Assembly (NCBI GenBank): GCA_973895155.1
Contig: OZ316896.1
Span: forward strand, 5,828,001-5,892,000
Origin: Marsupella aquatica
Taxonomy: Eukaryota; Marchantiophyta
Reading direction: 5' to 3'
Length of the DNA stretch: 64,000 bases
Positions 13,059 to 24,240 of this stretch are shown piece by piece (the first letter of the stretch is position 1; each line of letters opens with the position of its first letter). A model generated the notes under the pieces. The model ran no database searches. It was not told the DNA's origin and saw nothing but the letters and a program-made list of their open reading frames with translations. The position numbers were made by a program, and so were the translations under genes.

Positions 13059-14006
13059 CTACACATATCGAAATAGCTCAACGGCATATCTACCCTTCTT
13101 TGTTACGTTGATATCTCCAACCTCAATTCTCCCCTTTCCTCTGAGAGATATAACATCGCCCGACTTTACAAGTGCTCCACTCTTAGTAACAACTTTCCAG
13201 TTCACAGAAAGACCTCCTCCACTTATTGAATCTGAAAGCTTAGTACGGGACATTTTGAACCCAGCACTGGCAATTGCATCGACCCTCAGAGATGCCTCAA
13301 CTGTCTTGAACTCATCCTTTCGCACAACTTTAACAGCTAGATCAGACAAAGCAATCGGAGAGGTTTCCACAGGGACACCTCGAACCTGTGTGACACTGGC
13401 ACAAAGGAAACCAACAAGCTCCGGAACGACCAGCACCTGTGCACCTTCCTCGCCCTTAACAATGATATCGCCCACTTTCTCACGTACCACTCCAGAATTC
13501 AGAACAGCACCAAGAAAATCTCCATGAACAGCTGGGTCAAACTTAAAATTCCCTGCCACACTCACAGCGGCTACCGCACTAGATTCGATGTCTGCGCGTA
13601 CTGAACTTGTCATGGCCTCCACATTCCCTACAGAAATCCGGCATCGTTCTGCATCCGCATAACCACCTGAAACCAATAATCCAATATCGGCAGTTCGCCT
13701 CAAAGCCAGCAGACAATCGCTTAAAGTTGGCGGTGGAAGGAAATCGGAGTGCGCAACTACCCACCGATCCGCAGCTCTCCTTGACTGCTCCAGGACACGA
13801 GTTACTGCCTCCAAATTACCCGGATCCACTCCCATTAGCAAATTATTCCTATCCTCCCGGGAGAGAACTGCTGCATAACACCTACCTGCCCGGAGACGCC
13901 TAAGGTCCAAACTTGTTAGAGGCCATCGTCGGAGAGTGATCCAGTGAGGTCGAAACATCAAGCCTTTTGTGCGGACTAAAGCAGTATGACCCATGACAGT
14001 AGCCAT
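13059..14006 (-). CDS. Chloroplast S4-domain RNA-binding protein (PSII S4 / YlmH-like family)
   Basis: The 315-residue product matches the plant and cyanobacterial family annotated as photosystem II S4 domain protein (YlmH-like). The N-terminus (about residues 1-50) is rich in Arg, Leu and Thr and looks like a plastid transit peptide. The conserved body follows: a MGVDPGNLEAV...AADRWVVAHSDFLPPP segment, GGYADAERCRISVG, then FDPAVHGDFLGAVLNSGVVREKVGDI and the VPELVGFL...VRGVPV segment. The C-terminal S4 RNA-binding fold begins near residue 232 (FKTVEASLRVDAIASAGFKMSR) and ends with GKGRIEVGDINVTKKGRYAVEL. The family is thought to bind structured RNA in plastids; the exact target is not shown by sequence. 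The gene is intronless. The ATG at 14004-14006 is the most upstream in frame and gives a normal family length. Confidence 0.9.
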   Translation of the reverse strand: MATVMGHTALVRTKGLMFRPHWITLRRWPLTSLDLRRLRAGRCYAAVLSREDRNNLLMGVDPGNLEAVTRVLEQSRRAADRWVVAHSDFLPPPTLSDCLLALRRTADIGLLVSGGYADAERCRISVGNVEAMTSSVRADIESSAVAAVSVAGNFKFDPAVHGDFLGAVLNSGVVREKVGDIIVKGEEGAQVLVVPELVGFLCASVTQVRGVPVETSPIALSDLAVKVVRKDEFKTVEASLRVDAIASAGFKMSRTKLSDSISGGGLSVNWKVVTKSGALVKSGDVISLRGKGRIEVGDINVTKKGRYAVELFRYV

Positions 14007-14658
14007 GCCCAGTAGCTCCCAGGCCTTCTAAGAGCTTGTGGTAAGCACTAGAGCCACTTTCATCGGAAGAGAGGTTGGAATCTTCCAAAAAGAAACCTCA
14101 AACATGGAGGCTGTGCTTCTCTTCATCAGTAAAGGTATTACCCAGATATTGCAGATTGAAATCAAGATCCGCAATCGAATCGATTGATATCGAATAATAA
14201 ATTCAAAGGCAAGCAGCGGTCCAGTCTTGCTCTCCTTGTCGATTTAGCATCCAAACTCTTCACTCGAGCAAAACCCTTCTCCCCAACTCTGAAAGGCTAG
14301 AGTCTCATTCCATCAGCCCTCAAGGCTGGCCGATTGAGATTACCCTCAAATCTCCGCACTTCTTGTAAAACAATCTCAGCCGTCGACGACCTCAGGGTGG
14401 CCCTCGATTTCAACTTCGGGATGGAATTTGTTCGGTTAACGTGGGCCCTCCACCCCATATTTGAATGAGGGTGGGCCCTCATGTAGACTGGTTCGTTGGG
14501 TTAACGTGAGTTTTGACCGGCAATTGGAGTTTTGCAGTAAGTAGGAATGACGGCCACTACATCTGTATCGAGCAAGTTGACGGCAGGACAATGGCGCTAG
14601 CGCCCGTTTTTGCTGAGATTTCTTCCATAGAGCAATAATCTCAATCAATCTTTCAAAC

Positions 14659-15082
14659 ATGAAGGCCGACTGGGATACATGTCCGAATTCCTGCCAGTTT
14701 GTGCATCATCTTCGTCACTGTGCTCAACTTGGATGCACGCAAGAATTGCAGTAAGTCGGTAGCCCTCGGTGAGCTTCATTGTTTGTTGGTAATTTTGTGC
14801 ATTGCCATCCCCTTCTTTCGATTGGGAACACTTTCTTGTGTTGGCGATTTGGTTGAATTGATGTGATTTGTCTCTTTTCAGAGAATTTATGTGCAATCAA
14901 GCTCCTCCCCGAGCTGCTCTTTCGAATCAAGCTTCGCAGTGATAATGGCAACCCAATCCGCAGGTGGAAGTGTTCGGAGTACGGCTACAGCTTCACATTT
15001 GGTTCAATCTGGCACAAATCAGTCTTGTGGAGTCGGTGGAGCTGTGGGGAATGGGCCAATTGTGGAGAGTCGAATGTATTAG
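14659..15082 (+). CDS. Possible small two-exon gene, function unknown
   Basis: Candidate only. An ATG at 14659 opens a 92-nt exon (MKADWDTCPNSCQFVHHL...) ending at a perfect donor, CA|GTAAGT, at 14750/14751. A pyrimidine-rich acceptor (TCTCTTTTCAGAG) lies at 14870-14883. Using the AG at 14882-14883, the second exon 14884-15082 stays open to TAG and the total is 96 residues. Using the nearer AG at 14880-14881 instead gives about 60 residues. The N-terminal part has spaced Cys and His (C8, C12, H16-17, C21, C26); the C-terminal part is Ser/Gly-rich. It lies divergent to the S4-domain gene. I do not recognise a family, and a non-coding spliced leader is an alternative. Confidence 0.25.
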
Positions 15083-16680
15083 TTTGATAGCACATTATTA
15101 GTAGAGCTCTGCCCAAAGATGTCGTTGAATTGCAGTGAGAGTACGATTCTTCTGAGAAAAGTAAAAGATAATTGCCCAGCCAAGGATCTTGTCAAGCATA
15201 GGGCGCATTCCACAGGTACGGTGAAGAAGGATTGCTTGCTGATGTCAAGAGTACCCGAACATGTTGCACCCATTTTGCAGTTATCGTTTGCGTTTTCAAA
15301 TCTGTCAGGCAGGCCTTCCACATTCCTGATTTGGTAGCAACTGAAGTGAGCTTCGTGAGAGCAAAGATAAAGTGTTTTTTGGATCCTGGTAGCCCTTTGG
15401 TTTGTTCTGTGGGAGAGGGACACGGGATGCCTCTGAGGCCCCACGTATTCTGCTGTCCCCGAAGAGACGAGTGGAACGCTCTTAATATTGGGACTAATTA
15501 TTATGGAGGGAAACTTCAGAACTCTGTATCGTGGAAATCAACGTGGAATAAATCAGAGAACACTCATATCATTCAGACTAATTTACAACAGGATCGAGAT
15601 AGATAGTAACTCTACATAACTCTGTAGTCAACAGTCGTGCATCATGGATGAAAACCTAGATTGGATTATAGATGGTTGTAGCCAAAGCATTTGACGGTCT
15701 GCTCCACAATTGAGATTAATCCTAAGCCGGGCACCAGTTGATCTGGGACGATAGATAATGTTGTGGGTGACTGTCTGCCAGCCGACCTTCCCACATAAAT
15801 TTCTTTTCGGTAGGCAGTATCCATGGCAGCCAATTGAACCAGATCTCCCGCCCACAATTGTGGCATATACTAAAACTACCGAACTGTCCACGAAATGATT
15901 GGGTAACTATAGTTGAGACTAGTAAACCGGGAAATCACCGATTGCTGATTTAGCCTGGGCTTAGTGAGCCCAATTTCCAATTTCCTGATGAAACCCTCAA
16001 GAATGAGCTTAGGACAGATATCTTCGATAATGATTACCTGATTCCCGTTTCGAAAGTTAAGATTGGAATGATAATGGGCATGTGCCTCTCATGGACAGAC
16101 ATACCGCTGTGGTGCTTCCTTTGATATACAGTTCCTTTTATGTATTACCAAATGCATTGCATATTTTCATTGCCTCATCTGTGTATTTGCTTTGGCCACA
16201 AGGATCATGACGTTGTTGTTTTTTTTGCCTTGAAAGTCGAAAGCAGGCCATCCAACAGAGGATAGACGTCTTGCTTTGGAGCATGTTGTTGGACATCGTC
16301 ACCAACTTGACCAGGAGTCACTTTTGGTACTTTATTACCGTGGGGACGATCATGTTGGCACCAAAAATAATCAAGTATTGTAAATTCCAGTATTTTACGA
16401 CACATTTGTAAAGAATGTTGTAAGCATTTAGACGGAAAACCGTGATATTTCGGTGTGTACATTATTTTTAAAGTAAAAGTAAACATCTATAAAGATTAAG
16501 AGATGTGTCTAGTGGCCGGCCTTGTTTACTGTCACTAAGGGAGGTATATGTTTGATGGGACACATGCCAAAAAAAAATTAGGTGATAGGCTTTTATGGTA
16601 CTTTGTTACAAACTAGGCCCCTAGGATTGTATCCCCTAGATTTTAGGGTAGTTGTCATATTATATCCCCACTAGCCCAAT
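15083..16680. other. Intergenic, no gene seen
   Basis: AT-moderate sequence with only short frames, none with domain features. The frames at 15119-15606 and 15628-15891 overlap in several phases and look random. Confidence 0.4.
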
Positions 16681-16682
16681 GG

Positions 16683-17095
16683 CTCATCCTTGCACAAAAG
16701 ATTTTGAGATGAAAAAAGATGTCAAGGTGAAGAAAAGATGTTAGTGAGAAAAAAATTGTCAATGAGAGAAAAAGATGTCAAGGTGAAGAAAAAATGTTAG
16801 TGTGAAAAATGTTGTCAATGTGAGAGAAATATTTTGAGGCGAAGAAAATATGTTGGTGTGAAAAAAGTTGTCAATGAGAAAAAAAGATATCAAGATGAGG
16901 AAAAGAAGTCAAAGGGGAAAAAGATGTTGAGGGGAGAAAATATGGCAAGGTGAGAAAAAGATGTAAAGATGAGTAAACAATGTCAAGAAGAGAAAAAATG
17001 TCATGGTGAGGAAAAGAACACAAAAATGTCGATGCATTGCACAAAAGATGTTGAAATGAGAAAAAAATGTCGAGGTGAAACAAAGTTGTCGATGA
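16683..17095 (+). repeat. Degenerate purine-rich minisatellite (AAGATGTCAAGGTGAGAA type)
   Basis: About twenty imperfect copies of an approximately 20-bp unit of the form AAAAGATGTCAAGGTGAGAA run through this block, drifting in both length and base. The block starts with TTGCACAAAAGATT (16693) and contains an internal GCATTGCACAAAAGATG (17032). The same entry motif heads the larger arrays at 34.65-35.6 kb, so the two loci belong to one family. Confidence 0.75.
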
Positions 17096-17546
17096 AACTC
17101 GAATGTGTGTGGCTGAGCAGATAGGTTAGTGAGAGGGCTTTCTAACGGTGGTTAGAACTCGCTGATCGGTATCCGTGGTGTAAAGGAATCGAAGCTTGCG
17201 TCGTTCAGGTTTTATTCGTGTTCGACGGGTTTTCGGGGGAGAGACCAGAGTTCGCATCTTTCAACGGTGTCATCCCATATCGCACATTATAGCTCAAGTT
17301 GAAGGTTGAAGCGAGCTGGTCGTTTCGGTAGCTGAGTTGCTGCCGAGTTGTTACCGAGTGCGTCGTGACGAGTGAAGGAGGCGTTCAGATTTTTTCACAA
17401 GCTATGGAGCTTGTTCTCATCTGAACCGGGTTTCTCTTGGTGACGTCCGACTTGGTGGAAGAGACGAGAAGTGCCACGGCTCAACGGGTTGATCACGGCG
17501 AGGCGGTCGTTTTGAGCCCGGGATTGGCACTTGACGCAGAGTGAAG

Positions 17547-17720
17547 ATGACACAGCGGAAATTGTTTACTTTGTTGGAGCTGCAGACTGTGCTGGTGAAA
17601 TTCAGCAACTTTTACCATCGGCAGCGTTCATTTTTCTTGTTGGAAACAGCGGCAATCAAGGTGAGCTTTTCATTTTGTTTTCTCGGGGGGTTCATTTTTG
17701 CTTTTAAAGGGGTTTTGTGA
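17547..17720 (+). CDS. Possible orphan first exon, function unknown
   Basis: An ATG at 17547 opens a 57-codon frame starting MTQRKLFTLLELQTVLVK. It contains a good donor (AATCAAG|GTGAGC, 17660/17661) after 38 codons. The upstream 200 bp are G-rich and promoter- or leader-like. No continuing exon could be identified, because the next sequence is a GC-rich block and then a truncated Copia element. It may be the stub of a gene interrupted by that element, or simply a chance frame. Confidence 0.2.
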   Translation: MTQRKLFTLLELQTVLVKFSNFYHRQRSFFLLETAAIKVSFSFCFLGGFIFAFKGVL

Positions 17721-17754
17721 CACGCTTTAGTGAGTATACTGTGTGTGAGTATAC

Positions 17755-18110
17755 ACACACAGTATCGACGGGCCCCGCATACCCCCCCTCTCCCTCCCCG
17801 CGCCTCATTCTTTTTCCTCACGCAGCGGCGAGCTGCGCAGCGCCGGCCGGCGCGTTTGCAGCCGCCCCCGGCCCTTCGCGACTCCATGCCGGTAGGGCCT
17901 GCCTCCCGCACACCTCCAGCCCGCATCGGCCTTCGCCCTCATCGCCGGCGCCCGCGCTCGCCCTCCAGTCGCCCCCGCACGCGACCCCAGCTCGCGACCA
18001 AGCCACTGCCGATCGCCTCGCCCTCCACCTTAGCGCCTCGTGCCTCTTATCCCCGACCATACGCCCTCCCTATACCCTGTCTGACCCACCTCGCGTATGC
18101 GCGATGCGGA
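17755..18110. other. Sharply bounded GC-rich, CpG-rich block
   Basis: Roughly 350 bp rise far above the surrounding GC content, with many CpG, CCGCC and CGCC runs. The block begins just after a (TG)/(AC)-type palindromic stretch (GTGTGTGAGTATACACACAC, near 17738-17762) and ends near 18110. Long frames in three phases here are a by-product of the few A/T-rich stop codons. It directly precedes the truncated gag. It could be a captured gene leader or CpG island, or an old transduced segment. Confidence 0.5.
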
Positions 18111-18191
18111 TGCGCGTTGTGGGCATATTTTTGTTTAAAGGGCCATTACACCCCCTTTTAAGGGCCACTTTTCTGTCTTTTTCTTGCCGGC

Positions 18192-18709
18192 CTCAAGCTC
18201 AAGGAAGGGAGCAAGATGCAGGATTACCTGGATGAGTTTGACAGTCTAGCGGTGAATCTGTCAAACCTGAGAAAAGGAGTTGAAGATAAGGATAAGGCCT
18301 TGCTTCTGCTAAGCTCCTTACCACCGTCATATCAGGGTTTGAAACAGGTGCTCTTGTATAGAGATCTGAAGTCCATTTCGTATAATGAGATGGTGAGCTC
18401 TTTATTGTCTGATGATGCTCAGAAGAAGTTGGGTCAATCACAGACACTTCTTCTTCTGGCACTGCGCTCAATCTGAACAGGGGAAGAGTAGCGCACCACA
18501 CAAATGGGCAGAACAGGTTTAGATCTACATCACGGGGGAGATCTAAATCCAAAGGGAAATCGCAAGAGAGGAAGCCTCTTGCATGTTGGAATTGTGGCAA
18601 GTCTGGCCACATGAAAAGGGATTGTCGAGTAAAGGTCCCTATTGCCTCTGCTAACACGGCATCGAGCTCGCATGAGATAGATTTACTCGATGATGATGAC
18701 ATATTGTGA
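18192..18709 (+). pseudogene. gag: Copia gag fragment with zinc knuckle
   Basis: The first part encodes the C-terminal half of a UBN2-type gag (YLDEFDSLAVNLSNL...LLLSSLPPSYQGL...LSDDAQKK). After a frameshift near the end of that frame, a basic Arg/Ser/Lys segment leads to a CCHC knuckle, CWNCGKSGHMKRDC. An in-frame TGA at 18707 sits where a Trp codon (TGG) is likely. The N-terminal half of gag is absent. Confidence 0.85.
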
Positions 18710-20053
18710 TGTCAAAGTTATGCTCTCAACGTAGTGTCAAATCCAGGTAGTGATGACTGGATTCTAGATAGTGCATGTACTTTTCACATTTGCTCTAGGA
18801 GAGATTGTTTCAGTTCTTACACGGTTTCCAACGGGTCAGTGTTGATGGGAAATGGAATCCCATATCAAGTTGTTGGACTTGGATCAGTAAGATTTCCGAT
18901 GTTTGATGGTGTTGTGAGAACATTGAGGAATGTGAGACATATTCCCAGCATAATGAAAAATCTCATTTCACTTGGAGTTTTAGAAGCAAATGGCCATCAG
19001 TGGAGTTCTGCTAATGGTGTCCTTCAGGTTTCAACTGGTACTAAAGTTGTATTGAAGGGAAAGAGATATTGCAATCTATACGTTTTGGAGGGCAGTGTAG
19101 TCTGTGATGAAGCCAATGTAACCTTATCTCATGAGGAGACGGCTCGGCTGTGGCACTTCCGTTTGGGCCACATGAGTGAAAAAGGTTTGGTTATTCTTCA
19201 GAAGAAAGGATTACTTTCTAATTTGCAATCTTGTAAGTTAGAATTTTGTGAGCACTGTGTGCTAGGGAAGCTGCACAGGAAACCCTTCGGAGTTGGAACT
19301 CACACCAGCAAGGAGGTACTTGAGTATGTACATAGTGATGTGTGGGGTCCAGCCCCTACTTCCTCACATTCTGGACGGTTATATTATGTCACGTTCATAG
19401 ACGATTACTCAAGGTATGTGTGGATATACTTTCTACACAGTAAGTCTGATGTTTTTGCCACTTTTAAGGAGTGGAAAGCCCAAGTTGAGAATCAGACTAG
19501 TAATAAGGTGAGATATCTTTGATCGGATAATGGCGGTGAATACAGTTCCAGAGAATTTGGAACGTATTGTAAGGAGCAGGGGATTACCCGCCATTTCACA
19601 ACAAGTTATACTCCTCAGCAGAATGGTGTTTTTGAGAGACTCAACCAAACACTATTGGACCGCTCGAGGAGTATGTTGAGTCAATCATGTTTACCACATA
19701 AATTTTGGGTTAAAGTTGTCAACACTACAGCTTATTTGGTAAATTTTCCTCCATCTAGTTCTATTGGATTCAAGACGCCATTTGAAATGAGGTATGGGCG
19801 TCCAGCAGATTACTCACATCTGAGGATTTTTGGATGTGATGCTTATGTGCTTACACCTTCCCAGCTTCGATCCAAGTTGGAGTCCAAGTCAAAGAAGTGC
19901 ATTTTCCTTGGCTATCAGAAAGGTGTGAAGGGTTATGGGTTATGGGATCCAGTAACCTGTAAACTAATTGTCAGTAGAGATGTGTCCTTTAATGAATCCA
20001 GATCATCAAAGGAGGGGGAGAGTTCTCAGGACTCCCATCCTAGACGGGGTTGA
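18710..20053 (+). pseudogene. pol: Copia protease-integrase region
   Basis: The protease core reads WILDSACTFHI, where the usual D-S/T-G active-site triad has Ala in place of Gly. The integrase zinc finger (H...H...CEHCVLGK) and catalytic core follow (HSDVWGP, FIDDYSRYVW, then SDNGGEY and TPQQNGVFER after the stop). TGA at 19520-19522 replaces what is normally an Arg codon just before SDNGGEY. The C-terminal part shows the typical LRIFGCDAY and KSKKCIFLGYQKGVKGY signatures. The frame is lost near 20046. Confidence 0.9.
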
Positions 20054-21640
20054 GCGGGAGATTAGTCATGATGTTGTTCGTGACAGGAGAGATGGAGAAG
20101 CTCCGGGCTTGGAGCCGATTCCTGTGATGGAACAAGAGGAGTAGATTGTTGCTGAGGTACCTCAAATTCAACCAGCAGTAGCAGCACATCAGCCTGAGTC
20201 ATCTACTAGAGGAACTTCCAATCGTTCTACTAGAGCTCCTACCAAGTATGGTCAATGGGCAGACTCATCTAAGCTAGATGATATTGACATTGCACCTGAT
20301 GATGATGACATGGCTTTGATCTTGGAAGAAGGAGAGCCTTCTTCGTACAGTGAGGCTTGTGCTTCAAAGCAAAAGCATGAGTGGAATGCAGCAATGCAGA
20401 GGGAGTTGCAATCTTTGAGTGACAACAAGACATGGGAGCTGGTGGAGCTTCCAAGAGGTCAACAAGTGGTGGACAGCAAGTGAATTTACAAGTTGAAGGA
20501 CAGTCCTTCAGAGGGTGGAGATAAGATCTACAAGGCAAGGGGTTCACTCAGGAGAAATGAGTGGATTACAATGAGGTCTTTTCACCGGTGGCTAAGTATT
20601 CCACAATCCGGATCTTGTGTCAGCTTGTTGTGTTTTTTGGTCTGATGATGGATCAGATGGATGTTGTTACTGCTTTTCTCTATGGCAACTTGGAAGAGTT
20701 GATCTTCATGATACAGCCACTAGGCTTTATGAAGAAGGGCCAAAAGAACTTAGTTTGCAGATTGCTCAAGTCCTTGTATGGATTGAAGCAATCTCCCAGA
20801 CAATGGAACAAGCGGTTTGATGATTTCATGCTTACTCAAGGTTTTACAAGGATGGTGTATGATCCTTGTGTGTATACGAAATCAATCAAGAATGATGTAT
20901 TTGGTTTCATCATTCTGGTGATCTATGTGGATGACATGCTAATTGTGGCTAAAGATCAATCTGAGGTTGACAGTCTCAAGGCAAAATTGAGTGTTGAATT
21001 CAGGATGAAGGATCTTGGTAAGGCTAAGAGGATCTTAGGGATGGAGATTTTTAGGAACTCTGAGACTGGACAGTTGTGCTTGAGTCAAGGCCAGTATGCG
21101 AGGAAAGTACTTGCACGATTCAACATAGAGAATTGTAAGCCACTGAGTATTCCTTTAGCTTCACATTTTAAGTTATCATCGGCTTTCTCTCCTACGGATG
21201 CTGTGGAGAAAGGTATGATGGCTAAAATTCCTTATGAGAAGGCAGTAGGCAGTCTGATGTATTTGATGACTTGTACTAGACCTGACTTGGCCCTAGCGAT
21301 GGGCAAGGTTAGCATATTCATGTCAAATCCAGGGAAGGTACATTGGGAAGCTGTGAAGTGGATTCTCAGGTATCTGAAGGGAACACAGGACTATGAATTA
21401 CTATTTGATAACAGATCAGATAGAATGTTAGTTGGCTATGTAGATTCTGACTATGGAGGCTGTCTGGATACAAAGAGGTCTACAACTAGGTTTGTATACA
21501 CTCTTGGAGGAGGATGTATTAGTTGGAAATCTACCTTGCAGAAGTGCATTTCTTAGTCTACTACAGAAGCAGAGTATGTTGCAGCAGCAGAATTTTTCTT
21601 AGTCTACTACAGCAGCAGTAAGGGAAGACTTAAGAATTTT
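20054..21640 (+). pseudogene. pol: Copia reverse transcriptase / RNase H region
   Basis: After a linker with TAG at 20142 and TGA at 20481 and 20558, the RT core runs DYNEVFSPVAKYSTIR, DVVTAFLYGNLEE, SLYGLKQSPRQWN and the catalytic VIYVDDMLIVA. The RNase H part includes GYVDSDYGGCLDTKRSTT and TEAEYVAAAEF, with TAG at 21554 in front of STTEAEY. About 12 bp (LVAK of the conserved ARLVAKGFTQ) are missing near 20537. A 25-bp segment around 21549 is repeated at about 21594, next to the foreign insertion. Confidence 0.92.
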
Positions 21641-21835
21641 TGTAGAAGAACAATAGGATCTTTTAAATTCATTTTTGAGACTTATAAGAACATTAGGGCC
21701 TTTTTAATCCAATTTTTGGAATATTCCAACTTCATAGGGGTTAAAAAAATATTTTTTCCTTACATTTTAGGGGGTCCAAGGCCTAAAAACGTTGCAGGTG
21801 ATGGGGAGGTCCCCATGTAGTGAGACCCCCGAGGC
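21640..21835. repeat. Dispersed repeat inserted in the Copia RNase H region
   Basis: This stretch interrupts Copia homology: RNase H coding resumes at about 21850 with a TFELVKIDGKLNPAD-like run. Its right half (about 21690-21835, ending CCCCCGAGGC) aligns over roughly 130 bp with 57850-57998, including AAAAAAATATTTT, TTAGGG.TC and a GGGG...CCCC inverted repeat. It is therefore a copy of an interspersed element of unknown class. Confidence 0.55.
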
Positions 21836-22165
21836 AAGCAGTGTCTGATAAAACTTTTGAGCTAGTCAAGATTGATGGAAAGCTCAATCCCGCTGATGCC
21901 TTTATCAAAGTGATTCTTTTGGAGAGTTTCTCAAGACACCGTGCTACTTTGTAGGTTTGACAATTGTAGTGCAAGTAGAGTTATTTAACAATGTGTGACT
22001 ATTTGTATATGGATTACTCATTCCTGTTAGGTTACGGTTTAGTTCTAGTTAACCCTTGTGGTTTTTAGGGGGAGACCTGGTTTGGTGATTGTCTAGAACT
22101 TCCCGCTGAGGAATCCATATGGTAACATTTAGTCCAGTCCCCAAGACAAGAGTCAAGGGGGAGTT

Positions 22166-22500
22166 TGTTAGATATTGCTCTAGTCTTGTGACTCATGAGC
22201 TAACCACAGTTAGGCTAACTCGGGTTAGGACTTAGCTATTGTTAGCCGTAGTGCTGTTGTGTATATAGCCAGGGCTGATGCCAGACCCTGGTGAAACTTA
22301 GGCTCATTGTTACGGAGCTAGTTGAGAGATAGGGAGAGCCTGTGCTGTGGATGCTTGGTATGGCCGGTCGGCCTAGAAACTCTTGTGTGTTCCCGTGGAC
22401 GTAGCCTCATGTGGAGGTGAACCACATATCTCTCTGTGTTGACTATTGTGCGTTGGATGATTCATGGACTTGTCGTTACGAATATTGTCTATGCTCAACA
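22166..22500 (+). repeat. Copia 3' LTR (335 bp)
   Basis: The LTR starts TGTTAGATATTG directly after the polypurine tract and ends ATGCTCAACA, giving the expected TG...CA termini with short inverted ends (TGTT/AACA). The middle contains GGCTCATTGTTACGGAGCTAG and GTTCCCGTGGACGTAGCCTC, which are also present in the solo LTRs at 49938-50281 and 52478-52820. Confidence 0.9.
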
Positions 22501-24042
22501 TAAAAAGGGTAACCTTGTATTATAGTTTTTGATAATATAATCACTGCATCCTTGTAATACCCATGGGAGAGTAGAATGTATAATCCAATACATTGCATAA
22601 TTGTACTCTCAAGTACAATTATTCTTGTTGGGTGCACTATTGCAATGTCATTATGTACTTGTTTATGTGTATCCTGGTCACAAAATTAATAACCAAACAG
22701 TTAAAAAATTACCCAAAAGATCTACTCTAATCCCTATCATTCATTCTCATCCAAAATGTATTTTATAACTGGATGAATAACTAAAATGAACAATGAACAA
22801 TGTTCAATATTATAGATGTAGATGATTGGTGACTCTATTTTGACAAAAAGTGTCATGACATGACAAAAGCAGCACAAAAGGGAAGATTTGCTAGAATACT
22901 CTTTTGCCAACCAAATGGATGTTATAACAAATTCCAAGTTTTTCCTTAAAACGTTTTACAATTTTTTTCAAAGAAGCGCTAACACTGAGTAAAGTCATGA
23001 GGTGATATTTCCTTAAAACGATGAGAGTAGGGATAAGTATATCAACTTAAAAAGACTTAGAGAGAAGCATTTTGTCATGGAGAATCATATCACTATTGTA
23101 AACGTATAGGTGTAAACACAGATTTTCAGTGTGTACATTGTTTCTAAGATTCTGGCGTTAGAAATCTTATTTCCCGGAATGAGTAATAATTAATGTCTCG
23201 CGCGAACCGAGATGACCCTACGGACTACGGACTCGTTGCACTTAATAATCCCACTTATGCAGAGGTCGTTGTACAGAACCGAGAGTTTCACGGATTGAGT
23301 CAGCTATCACGAGATTTGGAAATGGCGGGGAGGCAGAAATCAAATGCGCAATGTGTACTGAACCAATCGAGTGAATAATTCGCTGAACTGAAAATTCAGT
23401 TTTGTGGTGGGGGCCCGAAAATGGATCCAAATTTTTTTCTGCGCATATGATTTCTAAGTATAGGATTCTGCAAAATATAGTTTACAATACTAAAGAGTGG
23501 ACATAATTTGGAACAGACCAAATCTCTTTGGTCAGGGCCCTTAGTTATCATGGCTCTCGGTCCGAAGTTTGTGTTTCTGTTTTGGTTTTGGAGTGCACTG
23601 AATTTGGAGTTCACTGCATAACATCATCAGTGTTTTGGTTTCTGTTTTTTGAATTTGGAGTGCACTGCTCGAATTGCAATCGTCGCAGAAAGCTGAAATC
23701 TACACTAAACAGGAAATCGATCTGCGATTGTTGGCTCTTGAATTCTAATGGTGAATGAGTTTCAGGCTTAGGATAGAGCAAAGAAATTTTCGTTCAGGAG
23801 CCACACGATACTGTAGAATGAGTGAAATGCGTGTGAATATTATTGAAGCCCCGTACTAGATCGAGCGAGACATCGAGTAGTGTGTCATCCGTTATCTGTC
23901 GATCTCCAGTACTTATCATTAAGGACGAAAAGCAATATCGAGGCTAATCAATGGGATTAGCCTTTATTAACCCCGTATGGGATTGTCCGTTGCACAGTAT
24001 TTCCAACGTTAATATCTAATTAAATACCAAGAGCGAATCAAT
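22501..24042. other. Intergenic, no gene seen
   Basis: AT-rich sequence downstream of the Copia element. No coding or RNA feature is recognised. Confidence 0.4.
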
Positions 24043-24049
24043 ATGGACT

Positions 24050-24240
24050 CCATCTGCCCCAAGGCTAGTTGATAGAGGATCCTCTTTAGGATGCACCAGG
24101 TCCCAGGTTCGAATCTTGTCAGTGACAATAGAAACTTTTATCATTCACCTCACCAAAAAGTGTGGATCATTCACATTCTAATCATAGCTAGAAAAAGTGT
24201 GACATCTTATCATTCACACTCTAATCACACTTAAAAAAAG
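24050..24240 (+). mobile_element. tRNA-derived SINE-like element
   Basis: An A-box-like AAGGCTAGTTGATAGAGG at 24061-24078 and a B box GGTTCGAATC at 24106-24115 have the normal pol III spacing. They precede a tail with two imperfect copies of AAAAAGTGTGACA.CTTA and TCATTCACACTCTAATCA. This is the layout of a plant tRNA-derived SINE head with a tRNA-unrelated body. The end is not defined and I see no target duplication. Confidence 0.5.

Larger units (their letters stand above)
18192..22500 (+). mobile_element. Decayed Copia LTR retrotransposon, 5'-truncated, 3' LTR retained
   Basis: The order gag - zinc knuckle - protease - integrase - reverse transcriptase - RNase H - LTR is that of Ty1/Copia (Pseudoviridae-type) elements. 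Homology starts abruptly in the middle of gag (KLKEGSKMQDYLDEF); there is no 5' LTR or primer binding site. Nonsense codons at 18707, 19520, 20142, 20481, 20558 and 21554, plus frame changes near 18430-18480 and 20046, show that it is dead. About 150-200 bp inside the RNase H region (about 21640-21835) is foreign repeat sequence. The polypurine tract AGGGGGAG at 22157-22163 immediately precedes the LTR. Two solo LTRs of the same family occur at 49.9 and 52.5 kb. Confidence 0.95.

Noticed and set aside
13021-13903. Plus-strand frames opposite the S4-domain gene
   Set aside because: Antisense shadows of a well-supported CDS.
17717-18235. Frames of 143-172 codons in the GC-rich block
   Set aside because: Pro/Arg/Ala-rich translations in several overlapping phases, as expected where stop codons are rare for compositional reasons.
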